The notes: generated by a model not told the origin, from the sequence alone. A stretch of 61,861 nt of DNA from DATJLY01 sp035604195 (GCA_035604195.1 DATNIY010000012.1:1-61861); one strand, 5' to 3'. Positions 16,493 to 25,528 are shown, counted from the first letter of the stretch. Program-made: numbers and translations.

Positions 16493-18027
16493 GCGACTGG
16501 AGCCAGGCGCTCTCCGGCTTCGCGCATCAGGCCGGGCGGCAGGAGACCATAACCGGCAACCGCGCGCTTCAGATCGAGGAGCCGTTGCTGTTCGAGGAAG
16601 ATGCGGCCGGCCGCTGCGGCGTCGATCTGCCGGAGCCGCCGCCGGTCGCCGACCGGCTCGGCGGGCTGAAACGCACCGGGCCTGTCGGGCTCCCGGGGTT
16701 GAGCGAGCCGCAGGTCGTGCGCCATTTCACCCGGCTGTCGCAGAAGAATTACGGGATCGATACCGGGATCTACCCGCTCGGCTCCTGCACGATGAAGCAC
16801 AACCCGCGCCTCAACGAAAAGCTGGCGCGGCTGGCGGGCTTCGCCGATCTCCATCCCTTGCAGCCGCTCGCGACCGTGCAAGGCGCGCTCGCGCTCATCG
16901 ATAGCCTCGCCCATTGGCTGAAGACGCTGACGGGGATGCCGGCGGTGGCGCTGAGCCCGGCGGCGGGCGCCCATGGCGAGCTCTGCGGCATGATGTGCAT
17001 CCGCGCTGCGCTCGAAGCGCGCGGCGAGCGGCGCGCCCGCGTGTTGGTGCCGGAATCGGCGCACGGCACCAACCCGGCGTCCGCGGCAGCCTGCGGCTAC
17101 GCCATCGAGCCGATCCCGGCCAATGCCCGCGGCCGGGTCGACCTTGCCGCGCTCAAGGCGAAGCTCGGCGCGGACGTCGCCGCGATCATGCTGACCAATC
17201 CCAATACCTGCGGCCTGTTCGAGGATGACAGCATCGCCATTGCCGATGCGGTGCATAGGGCGGGGGCGTTCTTCTACTGCGATGGCGCCAATTTCAACGC
17301 GCTCGCCGGGCGGGTGCGGCCGGGCGATCTCGGCATCGATTGCATGCACCTCAATCTGCACAAGACGTTTTCGACGCCGCATGGCGGCGGCGGGCCCGGC
17401 GGCGGCCCGGTCATGCTGGCGGCAAGCCTCGCCAGCTTTGCACCGCTGCCCTGGGTGGTGCATGACGCGCATGGCTTCGCTCTCGCCGAGCATGCGACGG
17501 GCGCGGCGGCGGCGGCGCTGGGCCGGCTCAAGGCCAATCACGGTCAGATGGGCATGTTCGTGCGCGCGCTCGCCTTCATGATGAGCCTCGGCAGCGACGG
17601 GCTGCGGCAGATGTCGGGCGATGCCGTGCTCAACGCCAATTACGTCTTGGCCGGGCTTAGGGATGCGCTGACGCCCGCCTTCGGCGGCCCGGCCATGCAT
17701 GAGGTCCTGTTCGACGATCGTTTTCTCGCGGGCACCGGCGTCACCACGCTCGACTTCGCCAAGGCGATGATCGACGAGGGGTATCACCCGATGACGGTGT
17801 ATTTCCCGCTCATCGTCCACGGCGCGCTGCTGGTCGAGCCGACGGAATCGGAGAGCAAGGAATCGCTCGACCGCTTCATCGCCGTGTTGCGCGCGCTGGC
17901 GGAGCGCGCCAAGGCCGGCGATGCCGCCTTCTTTCACGAAGCGCCGCGCTTCACCCCGCGCCGCCGCCTCGACGAGACCACCGCCGCGCGGAAGCCCGTG
18001 CTGCGCTGGCGGAAGGCGGCGGGATAG
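16489..18027 (+). CDS. gcvPB: Glycine dehydrogenase (decarboxylating) subunit 2
   Basis: A 512-residue PLP-bearing half of the split P protein. The active-site lysine lies in NLHKTFSTPHGGGGPGGGP; other marks are YPLGSCTMKHNP, LSPAAGAHGEL, ESAHGTNPASAA and DGANFNA. It begins inside the gcvPA stop codon. The four-gene operon supplies one-carbon units and dismantles glycine; the L protein (lipoamide dehydrogenase) is not in the window, as is usual. The gene ends about 100 bases before a convergent FAD hydroxylase. Confidence 0.97.
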   Translation: MSDWSQALSGFAHQAGRQETITGNRALQIEEPLLFEEDAAGRCGVDLPEPPPVADRLGGLKRTGPVGLPGLSEPQVVRHFTRLSQKNYGIDTGIYPLGSCTMKHNPRLNEKLARLAGFADLHPLQPLATVQGALALIDSLAHWLKTLTGMPAVALSPAAGAHGELCGMMCIRAALEARGERRARVLVPESAHGTNPASAAACGYAIEPIPANARGRVDLAALKAKLGADVAAIMLTNPNTCGLFEDDSIAIADAVHRAGAFFYCDGANFNALAGRVRPGDLGIDCMHLNLHKTFSTPHGGGGPGGGPVMLAASLASFAPLPWVVHDAHGFALAEHATGAAAAALGRLKANHGQMGMFVRALAFMMSLGSDGLRQMSGDAVLNANYVLAGLRDALTPAFGGPAMHEVLFDDRFLAGTGVTTLDFAKAMIDEGYHPMTVYFPLIVHGALLVEPTESESKESLDRFIAVLRALAERAKAGDAAFFHEAPRFTPRRRLDETTAARKPVLRWRKAAG

Positions 18028-18123
18028 CGCTCTGAAGGTTCTGCGGGGCCGAGCGCAGGTCGGCTACGTGCCAATTGCGGACGGTGTCATGATGCCCATC
18101 CGGCAACAGGACACCGAGCCAAT

Positions 18124-19356
18124 CTAGGGTTTCGCAGCCAGGAAATTCGGGACTGCTATCCAATCCAGTATGCCTTTGGGGGTCTGCAACAATTTCGCGA
18201 ACCTGCGGTCTTCATCGGTCTCTATCCCGATACCAAGTTGCATCCCGAGCCTTCGGCCGTGCGAAACGATGAGCTCGCTGAGCGGCTGACGAACGGAGTT
18301 GTAAGCGGCGAGCGCCCGCTCGATGTCGTCGTAATTGGAAAGCGCTTCCGCCAGGGCCTGCGCCTCCGCGCCGGCCTTCGATACACCGAAGCCCATGTGA
18401 GGACGCGGCGTCGAAGCAGCATCACCCACCAATGCCACGCGGCCAAACGCCATGCTCGGCGAGCAGAAATCATAAACCGGCGTGAAAAACGGCTGGTCGA
18501 TGTGCTGCAGACAGTCGAGGTATTGCGGCGGCAGCAGGGTCTCGGCGTCGGCGCGCATCTGCGCAATCACATCCTTGCGCACCAGTGGCGGCGGCACGCC
18601 GAACTCGTATTCGCGGCCGTCATCGTCCACGCACATCTGCTTCAACTTGGCAGCATCTGCCACGCGATACCAACCCCAATTATAGCGACGGTGGCCCGCG
18701 CGCAATTCGTCGTCCGCTCCCGAAATCGGGTACCCGAGGGCCTGAAGCCGATCGGCGAGGTAGAAGGAGTAATAGGGAAACATCGTCCTGCGGGTTTCCG
18801 GCGAGAGATCCGATTCATTCGGCGCGCCGCGCCAGATGTAATAACCGGAATAGATCGGCTGCGCCTCGGGCGCGAGCTGGGAGCGGATCCCGGACCGAAA
18901 CCCATCACATCCGACAACCAGATCGGCCCGTTCATTGCGGCCATTGGCGAAATAAACCTGAGCGCCGCTGCCATCCTGCTCGACACGCTCGAACACGTGT
19001 CCGAAATGATAACGCTGGCGATCGATTGCCTTTAAGAGGACTTGCCGCAACTGGTCCCAGGATGTGACGATCTGAAGCTGTGGCTTTTCCGCGATCACGT
19101 TGCCTTTACGGTCGAACGTGATGCGCTTGTAGACGATGACGCCGATGTCGACGGTACCGGCGCCGCATTTGTCCAAAGCCTCAAGCAATTCGAGATGGGT
19201 AGCAAAAATTCCGACGCCACGGCCGATGAGCTCGATTGATGACCGCTCATAAATATCGACTCGCCAGCCAATCCGGCGAAGGAACGCCCCAACAAATAGA
19301 CCGGCAATGGAGCCGCCGATCACGATGGCCCGGCGCTCGCGGGACTTTTCAGTCAT
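18124..19356 (-). CDS. FAD-dependent monooxygenase, 2,6-dihydroxypyridine hydroxylase-like
   Basis: A flavoprotein hydroxylase of about 410 residues. It shows the GxGxxG variant AIVIGGSIAGLFVGAFLRR, the DG motif LVVGCDGFRSGIRS, and the second FAD contact VALVGDAASTPRPHMGFG. The GRGVGI segment and the YYIWRGAPNESDL region resemble the 2,6-dihydroxypyridine 3-hydroxylase group. Substrate is inferred only as an aromatic or N-heterocyclic phenol. I chose the ATG at 19356 because it directly precedes the flavin fold; an in-frame start at 19425 would overlap the upstream VOC gene. The DNA looks lower in GC, with more A/T third positions, than its neighbours. Confidence 0.85.
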   Translation of the reverse strand: MTEKSRERRAIVIGGSIAGLFVGAFLRRIGWRVDIYERSSIELIGRGVGIFATHLELLEALDKCGAGTVDIGVIVYKRITFDRKGNVIAEKPQLQIVTSWDQLRQVLLKAIDRQRYHFGHVFERVEQDGSGAQVYFANGRNERADLVVGCDGFRSGIRSQLAPEAQPIYSGYYIWRGAPNESDLSPETRRTMFPYYSFYLADRLQALGYPISGADDELRAGHRRYNWGWYRVADAAKLKQMCVDDDGREYEFGVPPPLVRKDVIAQMRADAETLLPPQYLDCLQHIDQPFFTPVYDFCSPSMAFGRVALVGDAASTPRPHMGFGVSKAGAEAQALAEALSNYDDIERALAAYNSVRQPLSELIVSHGRRLGMQLGIGIETDEDRRFAKLLQTPKGILDWIAVPNFLAAKP

Positions 19357-19409
19357 TTCCAGCACCCCCACTGCACTCTGCCGGGTGGGCGCCAATAAGG
19401 CCGCGCGCC

Positions 19410-20282
19410 CTACCCCATGAACCACGACATGCCGTCGTGGCCAGGCATGTAATTCGTGTTCGTCTGCGCCGGGTTGCGATTAACGAGCGGGCGGCCGAAG
19501 AGCGGGTGGCGCGCGCTGCGGACTTCGTGCTCGATGGTGAAGAGCACTTTGCCTGAATCGAGATCGATGATGTCCTTGAAGCGATACTCGTGCTGGTCGG
19601 TCTCGATGGTGACGAGGCCGCGCTCGATGAGCCGGCGGTAGGGTCCGGAGAAATCGGTGATATAGATCTGGATGTGATGGCCGTCGTAAGGCGGCAGGGG
19701 CCGGTCGGTCTCGCGGAAGATCATCTCCTGCCCTGGCCCGACCTGGACGCGCGTATGCGGCCCCTTGTCGTCGTTGGCGACGACGGCCGGCGCCGCCATG
19801 ATCTCGCGATAGAAGCGCTGGATGCCCTGGGCGGTTCCCACCGGCACGTCGAATTCGACATAGGGGAGGCCCAGCATCATGCGGCCGAAGCGCGCGGCAT
19901 CGGGGAAATGGCAGCGGACGCGATTGCCCCAGGGCGACACCGTTTCGACGCAGGTGTTGTCCTCGCGGAATTCGAAGCGCGTGCCGTCGAGCTCCTTCTT
20001 GACCGCGCTCAGCCGCTTTAAGAGCGCCTCGCGGTCGGGGACGACGATGCCGGCGGCGCCGCGCAGCACTTGCGGCTTCGCTGTGGGCAAGTGGAATTGG
20101 CACTGGCCGACATTGATCCACATGTTGTTGGTGCTGACCATGATGTAGGGATCGCGCGTCAGCCCCAGGCCGGCCACATAGAACAGCGTCGCCGGCGGCT
20201 GCTCGGGAATGGTCACGTTGACATGCTCGAGCTTGACGATATTGCCGATATCCTCGGTGGCGCGGTCGTAGCGACGCTCCAT
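19410..20282 (-). CDS. Two-domain VOC (glyoxalase/extradiol dioxygenase-fold) protein
   Basis: A 290-residue protein with two vicinal-oxygen-chelate modules, starting KLEHVNVTIPE (residues 17-27) and YVEFDVPVGTAQGIQRFYR (about 145). Candidate metal ligands in the second module are the Glu of YVEF, the His of DGHHIQIYI, and the Glu of FTIEHEV. The layout resembles type I extradiol ring-cleavage dioxygenases and related lyases. It lies just upstream of the FAD hydroxylase on the same strand with a 53-base gap, consistent with a hydroxylase plus ring-cleavage or isomerising pair. The reaction is not certain. Confidence 0.82.
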   Translation of the reverse strand: MERRYDRATEDIGNIVKLEHVNVTIPEQPPATLFYVAGLGLTRDPYIMVSTNNMWINVGQCQFHLPTAKPQVLRGAAGIVVPDREALLKRLSAVKKELDGTRFEFREDNTCVETVSPWGNRVRCHFPDAARFGRMMLGLPYVEFDVPVGTAQGIQRFYREIMAAPAVVANDDKGPHTRVQVGPGQEMIFRETDRPLPPYDGHHIQIYITDFSGPYRRLIERGLVTIETDQHEYRFKDIIDLDSGKVLFTIEHEVRSARHPLFGRPLVNRNPAQTNTNYMPGHDGMSWFMG

Positions 20283-20425
20283 GGCGACCTCCGCTCTGAG
20301 AGCCCGGATCGGATATCCTGGCCGCCATGGGCCAGGGCGTCAACCACGCCTAACCCGGCCCGGTCATTCGGAAGCCTGGCGGCTTAACTCTGTCCATCCG
20401 ATGGCGCGCGCCCTATACTTCTGCG

Positions 20426-20617
20426 ATGCAATTTCTCCTGCCGATCCTCGTCGTCGTCGCCATGCTTGCGACGCTCGGGGTCTTGTTCCTGGGCGTCATC
20501 TCGATGGCCCGCGGCGGCAACCCGCGGCGGTCGAACAAACTGATGCAGACGCGCGTGCTGCTGCAGGGCTTGGCGTTGCTGGTTTTCGCGCTCTTCATGT
20601 TGCTCTACCGGCGCTGA
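20426..20617 (+). CDS. Twin transmembrane helix small protein (HIG1-like)
   Basis: A 63-residue protein with two transmembrane helices (about 2-26 and 45-60) joined by a basic loop carrying RRSNKLMQTRVLLQ, the signature of the HIG1/RCF1-related small proteins of alphaproteobacteria and mitochondria, which associate with cytochrome oxidase. It is 10 bases upstream of the adenosyltransferase gene, a pairing often seen in alphaproteobacteria, and so is probably the first gene of the transcript. Confidence 0.82.
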   Translation: MQFLLPILVVVAMLATLGVLFLGVISMARGGNPRRSNKLMQTRVLLQGLALLVFALFMLLYRR

Positions 20618-20627
20618 GGCCGAGCAC

Positions 20628-21191
20628 GTGGTCCGGCTGACGCGCATCTACACCCGCGGCGGCGACAGCGGCGAGACCTCGCTTGGCGACGGCAGCCGCG
20701 TGCCGAAGCCGTCGCTGCGCGTCGAGGCGATCGGCACGGTCGACGAGGCGAACGCCGCCATCGGCCTCGCCCGGCTTCACACCGAAGCTGCGGCCGATGC
20801 CATGCTTGGGCGCATCCAGAACGACCTCTTCGATCTCGGCGCCGATCTTGCCACGCCCGAGAGCGGCGCCAAGGCGGAAGGGGCGCTGCGCATCGTCCCG
20901 GCGCAAATCCTCCGGCTCGAACAAGAGATCGACCTGCTCAACGCCGAGTTGTTGCCGCTCGAATCCTTCGTGCTGCCGGGCGGGACCCCGGCGGGAGCGC
21001 AGCTCCATCTCGCGCGGACCATCGTGCGCCGAGCCGAGCGCCTCGTCGCCGCGCTCAAAGCCGCCGAGCCGGTCAACGATGAGGCGCTTAAGTATCTGAA
21101 TCGGCTCTCCGATCATCTCTTCGTGCTGAGCCGGCATGTGAACGACCGGGGCGCCAAGGACGTGCTGTGGCAGCCCGGCGCCTTCCGCTGA
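20628..21191 (+). CDS. Cob(I)yrinic acid a,c-diamide adenosyltransferase (PduO type)
   Basis: A 187-residue ATP:corrinoid adenosyltransferase that makes the adenosyl cofactor form of B12. The N-terminal ATP loop TRGGDSGETSLGDGSRVPK and the helical motif LPGGTPAGAQLHLARTIVRRAER are intact, as is YLNRLSDHLFVLSR. It starts with GTG 10 bases after the twin-helix gene. The product would supply adenosylcobalamin to enzymes such as the class II ribonucleotide reductase at 37477-39789. Confidence 0.95.
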   Translation: MVRLTRIYTRGGDSGETSLGDGSRVPKPSLRVEAIGTVDEANAAIGLARLHTEAAADAMLGRIQNDLFDLGADLATPESGAKAEGALRIVPAQILRLEQEIDLLNAELLPLESFVLPGGTPAGAQLHLARTIVRRAERLVAALKAAEPVNDEALKYLNRLSDHLFVLSRHVNDRGAKDVLWQPGAFR

Positions 21192-21220
21192 GCGCGTGAC
21201 CAATTCGTGACACGAAGTGC

Positions 21221-21248
21221 TTGCCTTCGTATTGTGCACGTGCACAAT
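21221..21248 (+). promoter_or_regulatory. Candidate etfBA promoter covered by a perfect 18-bp palindrome
   Basis: TTGCCT (21221-21226, 4 of 6 to the -35 consensus) is followed after 16 bases by CACAAT (21243-21248, 4 of 6 to TATAAT). The sequence ATTGTGCACGTGCACAAT at 21231-21248 is a perfect inverted repeat with no gap. It fills most of the spacer and the whole -10, the usual place for a repressor operator. The regulator is unknown and is not encoded next to it. Start codon distance is about 43 bases. Confidence 0.5.
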
Positions 21249-21291
21249 TCCCTGCCGCGCCGCAACATTGCATGATCACCGAAGGCCACTC

Positions 21292-22041
21292 ATGAAAGTG
21301 CTCGTCGCCGTCAAACGGGTGATCGACTACAACGTCAAGGTCAGGGTCAAGGCCGACCGCACCGGGGTCGAGACCGCCAACGTCAAGATGTCGATGAACC
21401 CCTTCGACGAGATCGCCGTCGAGGAAGCGATTCGGCTGAAGGAAGCGGGCATCGCCTCGGAGATCATCGCGGTCTCCTTGGGGCCTCAGGCGTGTCAAGA
21501 GACCATCCGAACCGCCCTCGCCATGGGCGCGGACCGCGGCATTCATGTGCTGACCGATGCCGAGCTGCAGCCGCTCGCCGTGGCCAAGCTGTTGAACGCA
21601 ATCATCGTCAAGGAGGCGCCGCAACTCGCCATTCTCGGCAAGCAGGCGATCGACGATGACTGCAACCAGACCGGTCAGATGCTCGCCGCATTGCTCTCCT
21701 GGCCGCAGGCGACCTTCGCCTCGAAGCTCACGATCGAAGGCGGCAAGGCGCGGGTGACGCGCGAGATCGATGGCGGCCTAGAGACGGTCGAACTCGAGCT
21801 TCCGGCCGTGGTCACCACGGATCTCCGGCTCAACGAGCCCCGTTACGCCTCGCTTCCCAATATCATGAAGGCCAAGAAGAAGCCGATCGCGGCGCTGAGT
21901 CCCGAGGCGTTGGGCGTCGATGTGACGCCGCGCCTCGTCACTCTCAAGGTCGAGGAGCCGCCGCGCCGGCAGGGTGGCCGGAAGGTCGGCTCGGTCGAAG
22001 AGTTGGTCGACAAGCTCATGAATGAAGCGCGAGTGATCTGA
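21292..22041 (+). CDS. etfB: Electron transfer flavoprotein beta subunit
   Basis: A 249-residue ETF small subunit, which with EtfA carries electrons from acyl-CoA and other dehydrogenases to ETF:ubiquinone oxidoreductase. Marks: MKVLVAVKRVIDYNVK at the start, MNPFDEIAVEEAIRLKE, and the AMP-binding GKQAIDDDCNQTGQMLAALL. I chose the ATG at 21292 because the family begins there, although the frame is open 75 bases further up. Its TGA overlaps the etfA ATG. Confidence 0.97.
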   Translation: MKVLVAVKRVIDYNVKVRVKADRTGVETANVKMSMNPFDEIAVEEAIRLKEAGIASEIIAVSLGPQACQETIRTALAMGADRGIHVLTDAELQPLAVAKLLNAIIVKEAPQLAILGKQAIDDDCNQTGQMLAALLSWPQATFASKLTIEGGKARVTREIDGGLETVELELPAVVTTDLRLNEPRYASLPNIMKAKKKPIAALSPEALGVDVTPRLVTLKVEEPPRRQGGRKVGSVEELVDKLMNEARVI

Positions 22042-22991
22042 TGGCCCTCCTGGTCATCGCCGAGCACGACAACCGCGCGCTCAAAGGCGCCACGCTCAAC
22101 GCCGTCGCCGCTGCGGCAGCGATCGGCGGCGAGATCTACCTCCTCGTCGTCGGCGCGGATTGCCGCGGCGCCGCGGAAGCGGCCGCCAAGGTCGCGGGAG
22201 TCGCCAAGGTGCTGCTCGCGGAGGACGCGACCTACGCCCACCTCCTCGCCGAGGATCTGGCGGCTCTGGTGGTGTCCCTCGCCAAGGGTTACAGCCACCT
22301 GCTCGCGCCCGCCACGACCTTCGGCAAGAATTTCATGCCGCGCGTCGCAGCCCAGCTCGACGTAGCGCAGATCTCGGAGATCTCGGCCGTGGTGTCGCCC
22401 GACACATTCGTGCGTCCGATCTACGCCGGCAATGCGCTGGCGACTGTGCAATCACGCGACCCGATCAAGGTCATCACCGTGCGCGCCACTGCCTTTCCCG
22501 CTGCGGCGGCGGCGGGCGGCAGCGCGCCAATCGAGACCATTCCGCCCGCGGGACCGGGCGGACGGACGCGCTTCGTCGGCGCCGAGATCGCAAAGCTCGA
22601 GCGCCCGGAACTCACCAGCGCCCGCGTCATCATCTCCGGCGGGCGCGGCATGCAGTCGGGCGAGAACTTCAAGTTGCTGGAGAGCATCGCCGATAAGCTC
22701 GGCGCCGCCGTCGGGGCATCGCGCGCCGCGGTCGATGCCGGCTTCGTGCCCAACGACTACCAGGTCGGCCAAACCGGCAAGATCGTCGCCCCCGAGCTCT
22801 ACATCGCCGTCGGCATCTCCGGCGCCATTCAGCACCTCGCGGGCATGAAGGACTCGAAGGTCATCGTCGCAATAAACAAGGACGAGGAGGCGCCGATCTT
22901 CCAGGTCGCCGACTACGGATTGGTCGGCGATCTCTTCCAGATCGTGCCAGCACTCGACGCCGAATTGGCCAAGCGAAAGGCCAAGGGTTGA
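22041..22991 (+). CDS. etfA: Electron transfer flavoprotein alpha subunit
   Basis: A 316-residue large ETF subunit that holds FAD. The family signature is complete in the C-terminal FAD domain: VISGGRGMQSGENF, VDAGFVPNDYQVGQTGKIVAPELYIAVGISGAIQHLAGM and VIVAINKDEEAPIFQVADYGLVGDL. It overlaps etfB by one base pair-wise (TGATG) and is followed 31 bases later by 3-hydroxybutyryl-CoA dehydrogenase, a common alphaproteobacterial arrangement for fatty-acid and amino-acid oxidation. Confidence 0.98.
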   Translation: MALLVIAEHDNRALKGATLNAVAAAAAIGGEIYLLVVGADCRGAAEAAAKVAGVAKVLLAEDATYAHLLAEDLAALVVSLAKGYSHLLAPATTFGKNFMPRVAAQLDVAQISEISAVVSPDTFVRPIYAGNALATVQSRDPIKVITVRATAFPAAAAAGGSAPIETIPPAGPGGRTRFVGAEIAKLERPELTSARVIISGGRGMQSGENFKLLESIADKLGAAVGASRAAVDAGFVPNDYQVGQTGKIVAPELYIAVGISGAIQHLAGMKDSKVIVAINKDEEAPIFQVADYGLVGDLFQIVPALDAELAKRKAKG

Positions 22992-23022
22992 GCGACGCGG
23001 CGTCACGGAGGACAAATCAGCC

Positions 23023-23934
23023 ATGAGCGCGGATGCGACCACAGCGACGAGCAGCGTGAATGCGGTAAAGACCATCGGCGTCGTCGGCGCCGGGCAGATG
23101 GGCAGCGGCATTGCCCATGTCGCCGCGCTTGCCGGCTATGAGGTCCGCCTCAACGATATCGACCCCAAGGCGTTGGCGCGCGCGCTCGAGGTGATCGAAC
23201 GCAACATTGCCCGCCAAGTGACGCGCGGCAAAGTCGCGGAAAGCGCCAAAACGGCGGCGCTGAACCACATCAAGACCGGGACCGGCTTCGAGCTGCTCGG
23301 CGATTGCGACGTCGTCGTCGAGGCGGCGACCGAGCGCGAGGAGGTGAAGCGCGAGATTTACAAGAAGCTCATACCGAGCCTCAAACCCACGGCGATCCTT
23401 GCCTCCAACACTTCCTCGATCTCGATCACCCGGCTCGCCGCGGTGACCGACCGGCCCGAGCACTTCATCGGCATGCATTTCATGAACCCGGTGCCGGTGA
23501 TGGCACTGGTCGAGCTCATCCGCGGCATCGCCACCGACGAAGCCACCTTCCAGACGATCCACGATCTCGCGGTGAAGCTCGGCAAGACGCCGGTGGCGGC
23601 CGAGGATTTCCCCGCCTTCATCGTCAACCGCATTCTGCTGCCGATGATCAATGAGGCAGTCTATACGCTCTACGAAGGTGTCGGCTCGGTCGAGGCGATC
23701 GACACCGCGATGAGGCTCGGCGCCAATCACCCGATGGGGCCGCTGGAGCTCGCCGATTTCATCGGTCTCGACACCTGTCTCGCCGTGATGCACGTACTGT
23801 ACGAGGGCCTGGCGGATTCCAAGTACCGGCCCTGTCCGCTGCTCGTCAAATACGTCGAGGCGGGGTGGCTCGGGCGCAAAGCCAACCGCGGTTTCTATGA
23901 CTACCGCGGCGAAAAGCCGGTACCGACTCGTTAA
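23023..23934 (+). CDS. 3-hydroxybutyryl-CoA dehydrogenase
   Basis: A 303-residue NAD(P)-dependent dehydrogenase interconverting 3-hydroxybutyryl-CoA and acetoacetyl-CoA. Features: Rossmann motif GVVGAGQMGSGIAHVAA, catalytic EAATER and GMHFMNPVPVMALVE with its histidine, and a C-terminal helical domain (FIVNRILLPMINEA, LGANHPMGPLELADFIGLD). An AGGA ribosome site lies about 8 bases before the ATG. It completes the etfBA transcript and is linked by substrate to phaA and phaB at 48-50 kb. Confidence 0.95.
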   Translation: MSADATTATSSVNAVKTIGVVGAGQMGSGIAHVAALAGYEVRLNDIDPKALARALEVIERNIARQVTRGKVAESAKTAALNHIKTGTGFELLGDCDVVVEAATEREEVKREIYKKLIPSLKPTAILASNTSSISITRLAAVTDRPEHFIGMHFMNPVPVMALVELIRGIATDEATFQTIHDLAVKLGKTPVAAEDFPAFIVNRILLPMINEAVYTLYEGVGSVEAIDTAMRLGANHPMGPLELADFIGLDTCLAVMHVLYEGLADSKYRPCPLLVKYVEAGWLGRKANRGFYDYRGEKPVPTR

Positions 23935-24020
23935 CCGCCGCCAAACCCGCGATTTGCATTGTCATATTTGACGTGGCAGGATGGCCGGGCCGTTGGCTGC
24001 GGTGAAACGAGGATTATTGG

Positions 24021-24584
24021 TTGTCAGTCGCTCTTGAAAGCTGTCCGGCGCTGGTGCTCAACGCGGATTTCCGCCCGTTGAGCTATTTCCCCTTGTCGAT
24101 CTGGCCCTGGCAGGAGACGGTCAAGGCGGTCTGCCTCGACCGTGTCAACATCATCTCGCATTACGACCAGGTCGTGCGCAGCCCGTCCTTCGAGATGCGG
24201 CTGCCGAGCGTCATTTCGCTCAAAGAATACATCGCCATGGCGCGGCGCCCGGCGTTCACCCGTTTCAACGTGTTCCTGCGCGACCGCTTCACTTGCCAGT
24301 ATTGCGGCGATGCGTCGCCGTCGCATGACCTCACCTTCGATCATGTGGTGCCGCGTTCGCGCGGCGGCCGCACCATTTGGGCGAACGTCGTCACGGCCTG
24401 CTCGACCTGCAATTTGCGCAAGGGCAACCGGCTCCCCGCCGAGAGCGGGCTCTTTCCCCGGCGGCTGCCGTGCCAGCCAACGACCCACCTGCTGCGCGAG
24501 AACGGTCGCGCCTTCCCGCCCAATTACCTGCATCACAGCTGGCGCGACTTCCTGTATTGGGACACCGAACTCGAGACGAGTTGA
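24021..24584 (+). CDS. HNH endonuclease family protein
   Basis: A 187-residue protein with an HNH nuclease fold in its second half: paired zinc cysteines CQYCG and CSTCN, the DHVVPRSRGG catalytic segment, and the following N and KGNR. The N-terminal part (ALVLNADFRPLSYFPLSIWPWQETVKAVCLDRV) is typical of a stand-alone, chromosomally encoded group found in nearly all alphaproteobacteria. Its role is unproven; it is not a homing nuclease inside an intron. A TTG start is used, preceded by ACGAGGA; the next ATG would remove the conserved N-terminus. Confidence 0.88.
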   Translation: MSVALESCPALVLNADFRPLSYFPLSIWPWQETVKAVCLDRVNIISHYDQVVRSPSFEMRLPSVISLKEYIAMARRPAFTRFNVFLRDRFTCQYCGDASPSHDLTFDHVVPRSRGGRTIWANVVTACSTCNLRKGNRLPAESGLFPRRLPCQPTTHLLRENGRAFPPNYLHHSWRDFLYWDTELETS

Positions 24585-24669
24585 GTTCGACCCTTCCTGC
24601 TCCGGGCGGCGCCCGCCGCAGTCGCGCCGTATTGACGCTGTCCCCGCCCGCGCATTAGGAAGCGAGGCA

Positions 24670-25521
24670 ATGAGCCTGCTGCGCCATCTGCGTCAATGCA
24701 ACGAGTACCGGGCCGAGCGCTTTCTTCCGCTGCTGCATGACGGCGTGCGCCTGGGCCTGGTGCGGCGCGACAATGCAGAGACGCTGCGGCGCTTCCCCGG
24801 AGTCTTCGAGGTCACCGTGGACGACGTCCGGATCGTCGCGGGCGGCGGCTTTGCCGATGTCAGCGATGCCGTCGACGGCGTGGTCGAGCGCCTCGTTGCC
24901 GATGGCCTCTTGCCGAAATGGCGCAACGAGTTCTTCCCGGTGGCGCCGCGCTGGGGCACGCGGCCGCATTTCAAGCTCGACCGCGGCGCGGTGCCGTTCT
25001 TCGGCGCGCGCGCCTACGGCGTGCATCTGAATGGCTGGCGCGGCGACGGCGGGAAGCTCCGACTTTGGATCGGCCGGCGTGCCCCGGACAAGAAGGTGGC
25101 GCCGGACAAGCTCGACAATCTGGTGGCGGGCGGCATCAGCCACGAGCACGGTCTCGCCGCCACGCTCGTCAAGGAGGCGCAGGAGGAGGCATCGATCCCG
25201 CGCGACCTCATCGCCTGCGCCAAGCCGGCGGGCGCGGTCTCCTATCGCATGGAGACGCAGCACGGCGTGCGCGACGACGTGCTGTTCGTCTATGACCTCG
25301 AAACCCCCGGAGAATTCGTGCCACGCAATACCGACGGCGAGATCGTCAGCTTCGCCTTGATGGACGCCGCCGCGGTCGTCGAGCGGGTGCGCAAGAGCGA
25401 CGATTTCAAATTCAACGTCAATCTCGTCATCATCGACTTCGCGCTCCGCCACGGCGTGGTGACGCCCGACGATCCCGAATATCTCGATCTTGTCACCGGG
25501 CTGCGGCGACCGCTCGACTGA
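24670..25521 (+). CDS. DUF4743/NUDIX hydrolase
   Basis: A 283-residue protein with an N-terminal DUF4743 region (RHLRQCNEYRAERFLPLLHDG, WRNEFFPV) and a NUDIX domain starting near residue 115. The NUDIX helix reads GGISHEHGLAATLVKEAQEEASI, with KEAxEE in place of REUxEE. This layout is shared with the C-terminal half of yeast Tnr3, which hydrolyses damaged thiamine diphosphate derivatives, so a housecleaning phosphatase is likely. The ATG at 24670 matches the family start; the frame is open far upstream but unlikely to be coding there. Confidence 0.88.
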   Translation: MSLLRHLRQCNEYRAERFLPLLHDGVRLGLVRRDNAETLRRFPGVFEVTVDDVRIVAGGGFADVSDAVDGVVERLVADGLLPKWRNEFFPVAPRWGTRPHFKLDRGAVPFFGARAYGVHLNGWRGDGGKLRLWIGRRAPDKKVAPDKLDNLVAGGISHEHGLAATLVKEAQEEASIPRDLIACAKPAGAVSYRMETQHGVRDDVLFVYDLETPGEFVPRNTDGEIVSFALMDAAAVVERVRKSDDFKFNVNLVIIDFALRHGVVTPDDPEYLDLVTGLRRPLD

Positions 25522-25528
25522 GGGCCCC

